Source: Acetobacter sp. UBA5411 (GTDB lineage Bacteria; Pseudomonadota; Alphaproteobacteria; Acetobacterales; Acetobacteraceae). Taken from it: 13,899 nt of DNA. A program made the translations under genes and the position numbers. Below are positions 1-5,796 of this stretch, in pieces. The stretch spans positions 1-13,899 of the forward strand of contig NZ_DHNR01000023.1 of NCBI RefSeq assembly GCF_002409645.1, read 5' to 3'. A model generated the notes under the pieces. The model had not been told where the DNA came from. It was given only the letters and a program-made list of their open reading frames with translations, and did not search any database. Every line of letters starts with the position of its first letter. Position 1 is the first letter of the stretch.

Positions 1-1569
1 CTGCTCCGCGACGCCCAGGCCGGGCAGTTCGACATCGTGCTCGCTGAAGCCCTCGATCGCGTGTCCCGCGACCAGGCCGACGTCGCTACCCTGTTCAAGC
101 GTCTCCAGTTTGCGGGCGTCACCATTGTCACCTTGGCCGAGGGCGAGATCAGCGAGCTTCACGTCGGCCTGAAAGGAACGATGAACGCCCTGTTCCTCAA
201 GGATTTGGCCCTGAAGACCCATCGCGGCCTGCGGGGCCGGGTCGAGGCGGGTAAATCCGGCGGCGGCCTGTGCTACGGCTATCGCGTCGTGCATCAGATG
301 GACGCGCGGGGCGAACTGATCCGGGGCGAGCGCGAGTTCGATCCGGTCCAGGCCGAGATCGTGCGCCGCATCTTCCATGAGTTCGCCTCGGGCCGCAGCG
401 CGCTTTCCATCGCCAGCCGCCTGAACGACGAAGGCATCCCCAGCCCCACGGGCGGCAAGTGGAACAATACCACCTTACGCGGCAACGCCCTGCGCGGCAC
501 CGGCATCCTCAACAACGAACTTTACATTGGCCGGCTCGTCTGGAACCGCCTGCGCTATCTGAAAGACCCGCAGACGGGCAAGCGTGTGTCCCGACTGAAT
601 CCACAATCGGAGTGGATCGTCACCGAGGTTCCGGATCTACGGATCATGGACGATGATCTCTGGCAGGCCGTCCGTGCCCGACAGGCGCTGATCGCGGAGA
701 AGAGCGTGAACATCAGCGCGGGTATCCGCGCCTCCCTCAACAAGCTGAACGGGCAGCGCCGCCCGAGGTCGCTCCTGTCGGGGTTGGTGTTCTGTGGCGT
801 GTGCGGCGGTCCCTGCTCGATCCGGGGAGGTGACCGCTTCGCCTGCTCCACCCATATGGACAACCGCTCCTGCGCCAACAAAACCACGATCCGTCGTCCG
901 GAACTGGAAGACCGGGTGCTGTCGGGTCTCAAGGACCGGCTGATGACGCCCGAAGCGGCAGCGGAGGCCATGCGCGCCTATGTCGAGGAAACCAATCGCG
1001 CCAACCATGAGCGCCGCGCCAGCACGGCCGGCTGGCAGACGGAACTGACCAGGCTGCGTAAGGGCTTGAAACAGATGCTCCAGGTGATCGAGGATGGCGG
1101 CTATACGCGCGGCATGGTCGAGCGGATGCGCGAGATGGAAGCCCGCGAGGATGAAGTGGTCGCCCTGCTTGCCGCCCAGCCCCAGGACGTGCCCGATATC
1201 CATCCCAACATCGCCGCGATCTTCAAGCACAAGGTCGAACGACTGGCCGAGACGCTGAACCATCCCGAAGATCGGCAGGAAGCGTCCGAGGCCATCCGCG
1301 CACTGATCGAGCGGATCGTACTCCATCCCGGCAAGGGCCGGGGCGAGATGCACGCCACGCTCCATGGAGAACTGGGCACGCTGCTGGATTTCGCCGCATC
1401 ACGCGACGCAGGGGCCAAAAACGCGAACACTCCCGGAGCCAAGGCTTCGGGAGTGTCGGTATCGGGTATTGCGGGGGCAGGATTGGTTCTCAATTTGCGA
1501 CAATCGCAAGGTGAGAATAAAGCGGGTTTAGACAATTGTTTTGAAAAGATCTTTTCTGCTCTCGCTTGA
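1..1569 (+). CDS. Large serine recombinase (resolvase/recombinase/zinc-ribbon type), 5'-partial
   Basis: DNA recombinase that would catalyse site-specific integration or excision of a mobile element. The reading frame is open from base 1, so the start and the catalytic serine lie upstream. What remains begins in the resolvase domain (AEALDRVSRDQADVA, then GLKGTMNALFLKDLALKTHRGL). The Recombinase domain follows (YGYRVV, REFDPVQAEIVRRIF, SGRSALSIASRLNDEGIPSP), then a zinc beta-ribbon with cysteines in FCGVCGGPC, FACS and RSCANK (about nt 790-885). A charged, probably coiled-coil segment and a C-terminal region complete it. The last ~150 nt look non-native: they cover a hairpin (1427-1456), a 16-nt tRNA-like stretch (1469-1484) and a dyad (1487-1517), so the present C-terminus is probably read-through past an attachment site. 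Family assignment is secure; activity cannot be judged without the N-terminus. Confidence 0.93.
   Translation: MLRDAQAGQFDIVLAEALDRVSRDQADVATLFKRLQFAGVTIVTLAEGEISELHVGLKGTMNALFLKDLALKTHRGLRGRVEAGKSGGGLCYGYRVVHQMDARGELIRGEREFDPVQAEIVRRIFHEFASGRSALSIASRLNDEGIPSPTGGKWNNTTLRGNALRGTGILNNELYIGRLVWNRLRYLKDPQTGKRVSRLNPQSEWIVTEVPDLRIMDDDLWQAVRARQALIAEKSVNISAGIRASLNKLNGQRRPRSLLSGLVFCGVCGGPCSIRGGDRFACSTHMDNRSCANKTTIRRPELEDRVLSGLKDRLMTPEAAAEAMRAYVEETNRANHERRASTAGWQTELTRLRKGLKQMLQVIEDGGYTRGMVERMREMEAREDEVVALLAAQPQDVPDIHPNIAAIFKHKVERLAETLNHPEDRQEASEAIRALIERIVLHPGKGRGEMHATLHGELGTLLDFAASRDAGAKNANTPGAKASGVSVSGIAGAGLVLNLRQSQGENKAGLDNCFEKIFSALA
1417..1456 (-). terminator. Hairpin resembling a tRNA-gene terminator, inside the recombinase 3' end
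   Basis: Positions 1427-1456 form an almost perfect hairpin. The outer arms are ACACTCCCG and CGGGAGTGT. A G/T pair (G-U wobble in RNA read on this strand of the dyad) and inner arms AGCC/GGCT follow, with a two-base AA loop, giving about 14 pairs. On the minus strand the stem is followed, after five bases, by a run of five T (complement of 1417-1421). It lies just downstream of the tRNA-like fragment in the tRNA's own direction, which is where a tRNA terminator would be. The displaced T run makes terminator function uncertain; the hairpin itself is plain. Confidence 0.5.
1469..1484 (-). other. 3'-end fragment of an initiator tRNA-Met gene (putative attachment-site remnant)
   Basis: Read on the minus strand, these 16 bases are AATCCTGCCCCCGCAA. 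From memory of alphaproteobacterial tRNA-fMet genes, this is the last part of the T arm plus the 3' acceptor strand and discriminator base. Recombinases of this type often end in AGAGFEPATF, which is the antisense reading of that tRNA end. Here the protein matches only as far as AGAG and then diverges (LVLNL), so the tRNA match stops at about 1484. No CCA is encoded. The rest of the tRNA is absent from the window, so this is a duplicated 3' end or a broken tRNA, not a functional RNA gene. Confidence 0.5.
1487..1517. repeat. 31-nt interrupted palindrome next to the tRNA fragment
   Basis: The dyad is symmetric about base 1502. TTCTCA (1487-1492) pairs with TGAGAA (1512-1517), and TTGCGA (1495-1500) pairs with TCGCAA (1504-1509). 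Only the two-base steps 1493-1494 and 1510-1511 break the symmetry, so 12 of 14 pairs match. It begins three bases after the tRNA-like fragment ends. It could be a recombinase or regulator binding site. The hexamers resemble half-sites of Fur-type operators, but their spacing is not the usual one, so no regulator is assigned. Confidence 0.5.
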
Positions 1570-1595
1570 TCTTTTCATAACCATAGTCCCTTCGA

Positions 1596-1982
1596 TCACC
1601 AAAGACGCTTGACGGCGAAGCTGTCAAACAAGGCCTCGTTGGAGATCAGCGTCATATCCTCGGCCTGCGCCTGGGCAATCAGAAAACGGTCAAACGGGTC
1701 TTTATGGGCAATGTTCATCTCGCCTGCGATGCGCGCGTGAGTAACGCTGATTGGCAGTTCAACGAACCCCTGCCCGGCAACAATAGCCTCAAAGTCCTGC
1801 GCCAGCAGCGCCGCCCCCGGCAGTTTGCCGATGCGGAACTTGGTTGCGACCTCCATGGCCGAAGCTGCGCTCACGGCAATGAGATTGGCTTCATCCGCGA
1901 TGGCCTCCTGGGCGCGGCGACTCAAATGCTCATCGCCCGCCAGCCACCAGATCAGCGTATGCGTATCAAGCAGTAGCCTCAA
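1596..1982 (-). CDS. vapC: Type II toxin, PIN-domain ribonuclease (VapC family)
   Basis: Probable toxin of a VapBC-type module; family members are Mg-dependent endoribonucleases that cut tRNA or rRNA and are held inactive by the partner antitoxin. With the chosen start the product has 128 residues, normal for VapC. It shows the PIN acidic residues: Asp6 in LLLDTHTLIWW, Glu44 in SAMEVATK, and Asp95/Asp98 in KDPFDRFLIAQA. I place the start at the TTG at 1982, which overlaps the antitoxin stop as TTGA, has GGTGG eight bases upstream, and gives the typical N-terminus (M)RLLLDTHTL. A GTG at 1994 would add four residues and has a worse-spaced ribosome site. The gene converges with the recombinase, 26 nt away. 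All catalytic residues are present, so it looks intact. Confidence 0.9.
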   Translation of the reverse strand: MRLLLDTHTLIWWLAGDEHLSRRAQEAIADEANLIAVSAASAMEVATKFRIGKLPGAALLAQDFEAIVAGQGFVELPISVTHARIAGEMNIAHKDPFDRFLIAQAQAEDMTLISNEALFDSFAVKRLW

Positions 1983-2212
1983 GCGAGATTCCACCCGTCC
2001 AGTTCATCCTCGGGCAGCGCCTCATTGAAGGTCTTATCCAGGGAGATCCTGCCTTTGAGCGCCCCAAACACGCGACGACCCTGCGGTTCCACCGGCACAA
2101 GACGCACCACTGGTACGGAACCACGCGCGATCACCACATCACCACCCGCAAGCGCGTCGGCAATCAGGCGAGACAGGTTGGTCTTAGCATCGTGAACCGA
2201 GAACTGAGCCAT
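1979..2212 (-). CDS. Type II antitoxin, Phd/YefM family
   Basis: Small 77-residue protein that should bind and neutralise the adjacent PIN toxin and repress the shared operon. The N-terminal half (AQFSVHDAKTNLSRLIADALAGGDVVIARGSVPVVRLVPV) is the Phd/YefM DNA-binding fold. The C-terminal part (DKTFNEALPEDELDGWNLA) is acidic and ends in the hydrophobic/aromatic pattern that usually contacts the toxin. The ATG at 2212 has GGAGA six bases upstream. Its stop overlaps the toxin start by 4 nt, the usual antitoxin-first arrangement that couples translation. Upstream repeats at 2224-2245 are the likely autoregulatory site. Confidence 0.88.
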   Translation of the reverse strand: MAQFSVHDAKTNLSRLIADALAGGDVVIARGSVPVVRLVPVEPQGRRVFGALKGRISLDKTFNEALPEDELDGWNLA

Positions 2213-2223
2213 GAGGCATCTCC

Positions 2224-2262
2224 TTAGCTAACAAATATAGCTAACCACCTCTCCTTTGGCAA
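2224..2262 (-). promoter_or_regulatory. Promoter and putative operator of the toxin-antitoxin operon
   Basis: On the minus strand TTGCCA (complement of 2257-2262) and TATATT (complement of 2234-2239) are separated by exactly 17 nt, a good sigma-70 match. Overlapping the -10 are TTAGCTA (2224-2230) and TAGCTAA (2238-2244), a perfect 7-bp inverted repeat with a 7-nt spacer. Seen the other way, TAGCTAAC occurs twice as a direct repeat 13 nt apart. A dyad over the -10 of a toxin-antitoxin operon fits negative autoregulation by the antitoxin; the binding protein is inferred. Confidence 0.65.
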
Positions 2263-2377
2263 GAGCGGCCTTCCATTCCAGCCGCGTGACTGCCCGAGTT
2301 TGCCCCATAGGGAACCGTACTCCTGGCAAAGGCGATTGGCGGAAAGCGAACATATAAATAGTCTGAACCCGATGATA

Positions 2378-3160
2378 TTACCGTGGTCTCACTGTCACCA
2401 GTTGATACTGTGGCCACGTTGTAAAAGTGAGAGTGGTCTGATCAAAGTCAACGGGGCCATCAATGGGATGATGAAACTTACGGGGACCGCCCTCCCGCAG
2501 CAACACGCTCTGATTGTGCCATAGCCGCTCAAAATCGGGGCTTCGGGATCGAAGTTCCTGCACCAGTGCGTCCACCTGCTGTTTATCACCACGAATGCTG
2601 ACAGCCCGGAATTCCGCCAGCACCCGTCGCGCACTGCTTTCCCAGTCATCCAGGAACGTGCGGGCATCCGGGGCAAGAAAGACATAGCGCAGCAGGTTGT
2701 GCTCTTCATCGCCCAACCAGCCGGCAAAAAGATGTCGGGCCGCGTCGTTGGCGGCACAGGCATTCCACAGGGGATCGAGCACATAGCAGGGCACTGTCAT
2801 CTGCTCGGGGAAAATCCGGACCTCTTCGGGCAGGCCAGATGCCATGGAGGGCCGTGATGCGTCGGGATCTTTCATCTGCGCCAGTTCGAACAGATACAGG
2901 CGTTCAGCAGAGGAAAGATGCAAAGCCGTGGCAATGCGCGCCAGCGTCGCCGCCGAACAGGAGACATCCCTGCCCTGTTCGAGCCACGTGTACCAGGTCG
3001 TGCTGATGCCGCAGATCTGGGCGGCCTCTTCCCGCCGCAACCCTTTTGCCCGGCGGCGTCCTGGTAGCGGATGCAGACCGACATCGCCTGGTGAAAGGGT
3101 ATCGCGCCGCGCGCGGAGGAAAGTCCCGAGGGCGCGATGCTGTTCGGAGGAAAGACTCAT
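2378..3160 (-). CDS. HTH transcriptional regulator with MmyB-like ligand-binding domain
   Basis: Probable one-component transcription regulator of 260 residues. The N-terminal XRE-type helix-turn-helix (about 10-85) shows RRAKGLRREEAAQICGISTTWYTWLEQGRD, typical of the MmyB family. The C-terminal two-thirds (about 120-258, from PCYVLDPLWNACAANDAARHLF through TWPQYQLVTV) is the PAS-like MmyB ligand-binding domain; one structurally studied relative binds a fatty acid, but the ligand here is unknown. The frame is open to 3283, but the ATG at 3160 (MSLSSEQHRALGTFLRARR) matches the normal family start. The ribosome site is poor there. The gene diverges from the methyltransferase, and a perfect palindrome lies 11 nt upstream of its start, suggesting that it controls itself and its neighbour. 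Confidence 0.88.
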   Translation of the reverse strand: MSLSSEQHRALGTFLRARRDTLSPGDVGLHPLPGRRRAKGLRREEAAQICGISTTWYTWLEQGRDVSCSAATLARIATALHLSSAERLYLFELAQMKDPDASRPSMASGLPEEVRIFPEQMTVPCYVLDPLWNACAANDAARHLFAGWLGDEEHNLLRYVFLAPDARTFLDDWESSARRVLAEFRAVSIRGDKQQVDALVQELRSRSPDFERLWHNQSVLLREGGPRKFHHPIDGPVDFDQTTLTFTTWPQYQLVTVRPR

Positions 3161-3170
3161 GATGGTGGTT

Positions 3171-3186
3171 TTTATACCAGTATAAA
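3171..3186. promoter_or_regulatory. Perfect palindrome in the regulator/methyltransferase divergent region
   Basis: TTTATACCAGTATAAA is a perfect dyad (7-bp arms, central CA) in the 101-nt gap between two divergent genes. It contains TATA-like -10 sequences on both strands and sits 11 nt from the regulator start. The position suits an operator for the adjacent HTH protein. Protein binding is inferred. Confidence 0.55.
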
Positions 3187-3261
3187 GAAAGACCTTATCC
3201 CTGTTTTTTGCATCTGGCAGCCTAGACTGCAACGAGTCATGGAACGGCGGAGACGGAAAAG

Positions 3262-4017
3262 ATGACGGAACCTTATGCGGCAAAGCACTATGCCTTACGG
3301 GCGCAGGATTATGTGACCAGTACGGTCCACAGTCAGGGCAGCGATCTGGACAGGGTCGAAAGCCTGGTGGCCGGCAAGGAACTGCGACGTGTTCTGGATA
3401 TCGGCTGCGGTGGAGGTCACGTCACATATCGGCTCGCTCCCCATGTCGGAGAGGTTGTCGCGTGTGATGTGACGGGTCCGATGCTGGATGCCGTCGCGCA
3501 GGAAGCAACACGACAGGGACTGTCCAACGTCACGACCGTGCAGGTGCCCGCAGAGAAGCTCCCTTTTGAGAACGGGAGCTTCGATGCTGTCTTCTGCCGC
3601 TTTACGACCCATCACTGGTCTGACGCGCTGGCGGGTCTGCGGGAGGCGCGACGTGTTCTGGCACCATCAGGGATGGCTTTGTTCATTGACGTGACAGCCC
3701 CTCCTTCCGCCCTGCTGGATAGCTGGTTGCAGTCGATGGAGTTGCTACGCGATATCTCGCATGTCCGGGATTATACGGCGGCCGAATGGGCGACCCTGCT
3801 GGGGCAGGCCGGGTTCATTCTTCAGACCGTCGGGACTCACCGCCTGCGTATGGATTTTGAAAGCTGGGTGGCGCGGACGAAAACACATCCTGAACGGGTC
3901 GTGGCCATCCGCTCCCTGCAACAGGTCGCGCCGGACGATGTCACGCGCCATTTCGGGATCGAGGCGGATGGTAGCTTCATGATCGACGTCAGCAGCATTC
4001 AGGTGACGCCGTTGTGA
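3262..4017 (+). CDS. Class I SAM-dependent methyltransferase (Methyltransf_11/UbiE-like)
   Basis: A 251-residue cytoplasmic methyltransferase; the substrate cannot be read from sequence. Motif I is VLDIGCGGGH (44-53), the acidic residue that holds the SAM ribose is Asp69 in ACDVTGPML, and motif II spans FDAVFCRFTTHHW (107-119). The post-motif helix and strand are LREARRVLAPSGMALFIDV (126-144). The ATG at 3262 is preceded by GGAG and a purine-rich stretch. The DGSFMIDVSSIQV end matches relatives, so the gene seems full length. It diverges from the MmyB-type regulator and is probably its target. Its last 29 nt overlap the end of the broken hydrolase on the other strand, so the 3' end sits on a recombination junction. 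Confidence 0.88.
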   Translation: MTEPYAAKHYALRAQDYVTSTVHSQGSDLDRVESLVAGKELRRVLDIGCGGGHVTYRLAPHVGEVVACDVTGPMLDAVAQEATRQGLSNVTTVQVPAEKLPFENGSFDAVFCRFTTHHWSDALAGLREARRVLAPSGMALFIDVTAPPSALLDSWLQSMELLRDISHVRDYTAAEWATLLGQAGFILQTVGTHRLRMDFESWVARTKTHPERVVAIRSLQQVAPDDVTRHFGIEADGSFMIDVSSIQVTPL

Positions 4018-4441
4018 GCGTCGGCGCGATATCAATAAGTACAAGATTTTTGACCGTATTCGCATGATCAAGCGCCATACGATGTGCAACCCGCGCCCCA
4101 CGATCATGGGCTATTACATTGAAACAGTCGTGACCCAGCTGGCGCATGACGTTCACCTGATCCATGGCCATTGCTCGCTTTGAGTAATTAATATGCCCGA
4201 CACCCCCATCAGGTTTGTCGCTATCTCCGTAGCCACGAAGGTCTGTGGCAACCACAGTGAAGCGTTCCGCGAGTGCAGGTGCAACCTTGTGCCAGGTCAA
4301 GTGCGTCTGGGGATGACCGTGCAATAACAGCAGGGCGGGTCCGCGACCTCCAAAGGCCGCTCTGATCCGGATACCGTCGGTGTCAACTGTAGTCCACTCG
4401 AAGCCTGGTATGATATCGGCATGTGATCGCGGCATGTTCAT
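3989..4441 (-). pseudogene. Truncated alpha/beta hydrolase, haloacetate (fluoroacetate) dehalogenase-like
   Basis: N-terminal half of an alpha/beta hydrolase that resembles fluoroacetate/haloacetate dehalogenases, which hydrolyse the carbon-halogen bond of haloacetates. Visible are the oxyanion-hole strand LLLLHGHPQTH (37-47), DLRGYGDSDKP (67-77), and the nucleophile elbow AHDRGARVAHRMALDH with Asp113 as nucleophile. Family members are about 290-300 residues; this one ends at 150. Native-looking sequence stops at IDIAPTLT (about nt 4013-4021); the last few residues, to the stop at 3989, are simply the antisense of the methyltransferase 3' end. The cap domain and catalytic His are missing, so it should be inactive. 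The start and ribosome site (GGAGA before ATG 4441) are intact, so a fragment may still be made. Dehalogenase rather than epoxide-hydrolase specificity is a family-level guess. Confidence 0.82.
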
Positions 4442-4690
4442 ACAACTTCTCCTGAAGATAACCAGAGATTGAAACTAAGATGCTCCGATTCTCATGCCCG
4501 GATAGCATTTATGTGCAATATTGTTTGATATAGGAAAATGAATATTTAGAAAAATCGTAATATAAAATTCCGTTCCAGTCCATTTCCAGTCGCATGCTAT
4601 ACGACACCAATATCATAATACAGAATAAAAATACTCGTGAGGATGCTGTCAGATTATAACAATTATTTTGTCGTATTTTACTCAAACAAT
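4442..4690. other. AT-rich intergenic spacer without a convincing gene
   Basis: About 250 nt clearly richer in A and T than either flank, with runs such as TATAAT-like and AAAAAT words. A 61-codon open frame on the minus strand (4509-4694) has no ribosome site and unnatural composition. No tRNA, insertion-sequence end or strong hairpin is visible. The composition break suggests DNA from another source, possibly brought in with the GNAT gene. Confidence 0.5.
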
Positions 4691-5143
4691 TCATACAATA
4701 TGCTTCAGCATATGCACAGAAATGCCTCCATTGAACGCTTCCTTTCGTTCAATTTTATAACCAAGAGATTTGTACAGGCGCAGGTTTTCTTCGAATTTTG
4801 AGTTCGTATAGAGTTTTACAACCCCTAGACCTGCCTCTAATGCCAACTGCTCCACATACGCAACCATTTTTCGTCCGTAACCACGTTTCTGAAAATTCGT
4901 TGCAACAGCCACATTTTCTATAAGAATGTGATCATAGCATTCGATCGTTTCGACCAGTGCCGCCAACTCATTCCCCACGAACAAGAGGTCTGTTCTGTGG
5001 TCACGAATATGAGCGGCGTGATCAGCCGTCATCGGCAGTGGTTCCCGACCAATCAGCGGAACCCATTTGGAATAGGACTGTCTGGTAAGAGCAGTGACAG
5101 ATTCGGCATCATCGACCGTGGCAGTTCGGATCATCTCGTTCAT
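4691..5143 (-). CDS. GNAT-family N-acetyltransferase
   Basis: A 150-residue single-domain acetyltransferase that would transfer the acetyl group of acetyl-CoA to an amine; the substrate is unknown. The N-terminal strand-helix is MIRTATVDDAESVTALTRQSYSKW. The acetyl-CoA site, motif A, is IENVAVATNFQKRGYGRKMVAYVEQLA, with the pyrophosphate loop QKRGYG at 85-90. Motif B is LYKSLGYKI (123-131). Length is normal. The start at 5143 is provisional: a second ATG lies three codons on and neither has a strong ribosome site. Codon use is more AT-rich than the neighbours, and the AT-rich spacer follows its stop, so acquisition from elsewhere is plausible. It may be co-transcribed behind the TetR-LOG pair, since the LOG stop lies 56 nt upstream. 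Confidence 0.87.
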   Translation of the reverse strand: MNEMIRTATVDDAESVTALTRQSYSKWVPLIGREPLPMTADHAAHIRDHRTDLLFVGNELAALVETIECYDHILIENVAVATNFQKRGYGRKMVAYVEQLALEAGLGVVKLYTNSKFEENLRLYKSLGYKIERKEAFNGGISVHMLKHIV

Positions 5144-5199
5144 GTCTTGTTTCTCACCACAAAACTTACGATTGCAATGCGAACATTCATGTCCAGAAC

Positions 5200-5796
5200 T
5201 TACACCTCGATTTTTACTGTTCTGACAGTGGTTTTTTCACGCCACTTTTGCGCTGGCGGGCTATATTCTGAAAAATTCTGAAGCAATGTTTCGATATTGT
5301 CAGAAACGACGAGCATCTGACTGTAATCCTGCCTCATAAAGCCCTGCTCCACCATTTTGTTGACCATGGATAAAAGAGGATCGAAATAGCCATTCACATT
5401 CAGAAAACCGCAGGGCTTCTCATGAATCCCGAGTTGCGCCCAGGTCCATTGTTCGAAGATTTCTTCCAGAGTTCCCGCACCACCCGGTAATGCAACAAAC
5501 GCATCTGCCAGTTCCGACATGCGGTCCTTACGGACATGCATGTCTGGGACCACATCCAGACGGGTCAGTCCCTGATGGGCAATTTCCCGATCGACAAGCG
5601 CCTGTGGCATCACACCGATGACCTCTCCGCCATATGTCAGGGCGGCGTCCGCGACTGCGCCCATCAGGCCGACGTGCCCCCCTCCATAAACGAGACCGAT
5701 CCCCTGGCGAGCAAGCGTCTGACCAAGCTGCTCCGCTGCGTTCTGGTACACAGGATCATTTCCAGTTGCTGATCCGCAGAATACGGCGACTTTCAA
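5200..5796 (-). CDS. LOG-family protein (TIGR00730-type nucleoside 5'-monophosphate phosphoribohydrolase)
   Basis: A 198-residue Rossmann-like protein of the LOG family. Characterised members split nucleoside 5'-monophosphates (AMP or cytokinin ribotides) into base and ribose 5-phosphate; bacterial substrates are often uncertain. The signature PGGAGTLEE lies at 104-112, with VAVFCGSATGNDP at the N-terminus, YGGGHVGLMGAVADAAL at 37-53, and MHVRKDRMSELADAFVALPGG just before the signature. The start is the TTG at 5796, which overlaps the TetR stop as TTGA. AAGGA lies seven bases upstream, and the resulting (M)KVAVFCGS is the standard family N-terminus. It should be translated by coupling to the upstream TetR gene. 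Confidence 0.9.
   Translation of the reverse strand: MKVAVFCGSATGNDPVYQNAAEQLGQTLARQGIGLVYGGGHVGLMGAVADAALTYGGEVIGVMPQALVDREIAHQGLTRLDVVPDMHVRKDRMSELADAFVALPGGAGTLEEIFEQWTWAQLGIHEKPCGFLNVNGYFDPLLSMVNKMVEQGFMRQDYSQMLVVSDNIETLLQNFSEYSPPAQKWREKTTVRTVKIEV

Noticed and set aside
637..1365. Long antisense open frame (242 codons, minus) inside the recombinase
   Set aside because: A shadow of GC-rich coding sequence; it resembles no known family and the plus-strand frame has clear recombinase motifs.
2263..2377. Possible mobile-element remnant between the antitoxin promoter and the HTH gene stop
   Set aside because: Short stretch with no terminal repeats or recognisable peptide; nothing supports a specific origin.
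4509..4694. 61-codon minus-strand open frame in the AT-rich spacer
   Set aside because: No ribosome site, composition typical of random AT-rich sequence, overlaps the GNAT stop.
4695..4715. ATATGCT/AGCATAT inverted repeat at the GNAT 3' end
   Set aside because: Lies in codons for the C-terminus, weak AT stem, no T run after it.
5213..5238. Hairpin ACTGT/ACAGT followed by six T, terminator-like on the plus strand
   Set aside because: Only 5 pairs, lies in the coding end of the LOG gene, and no plus-strand gene runs into it.
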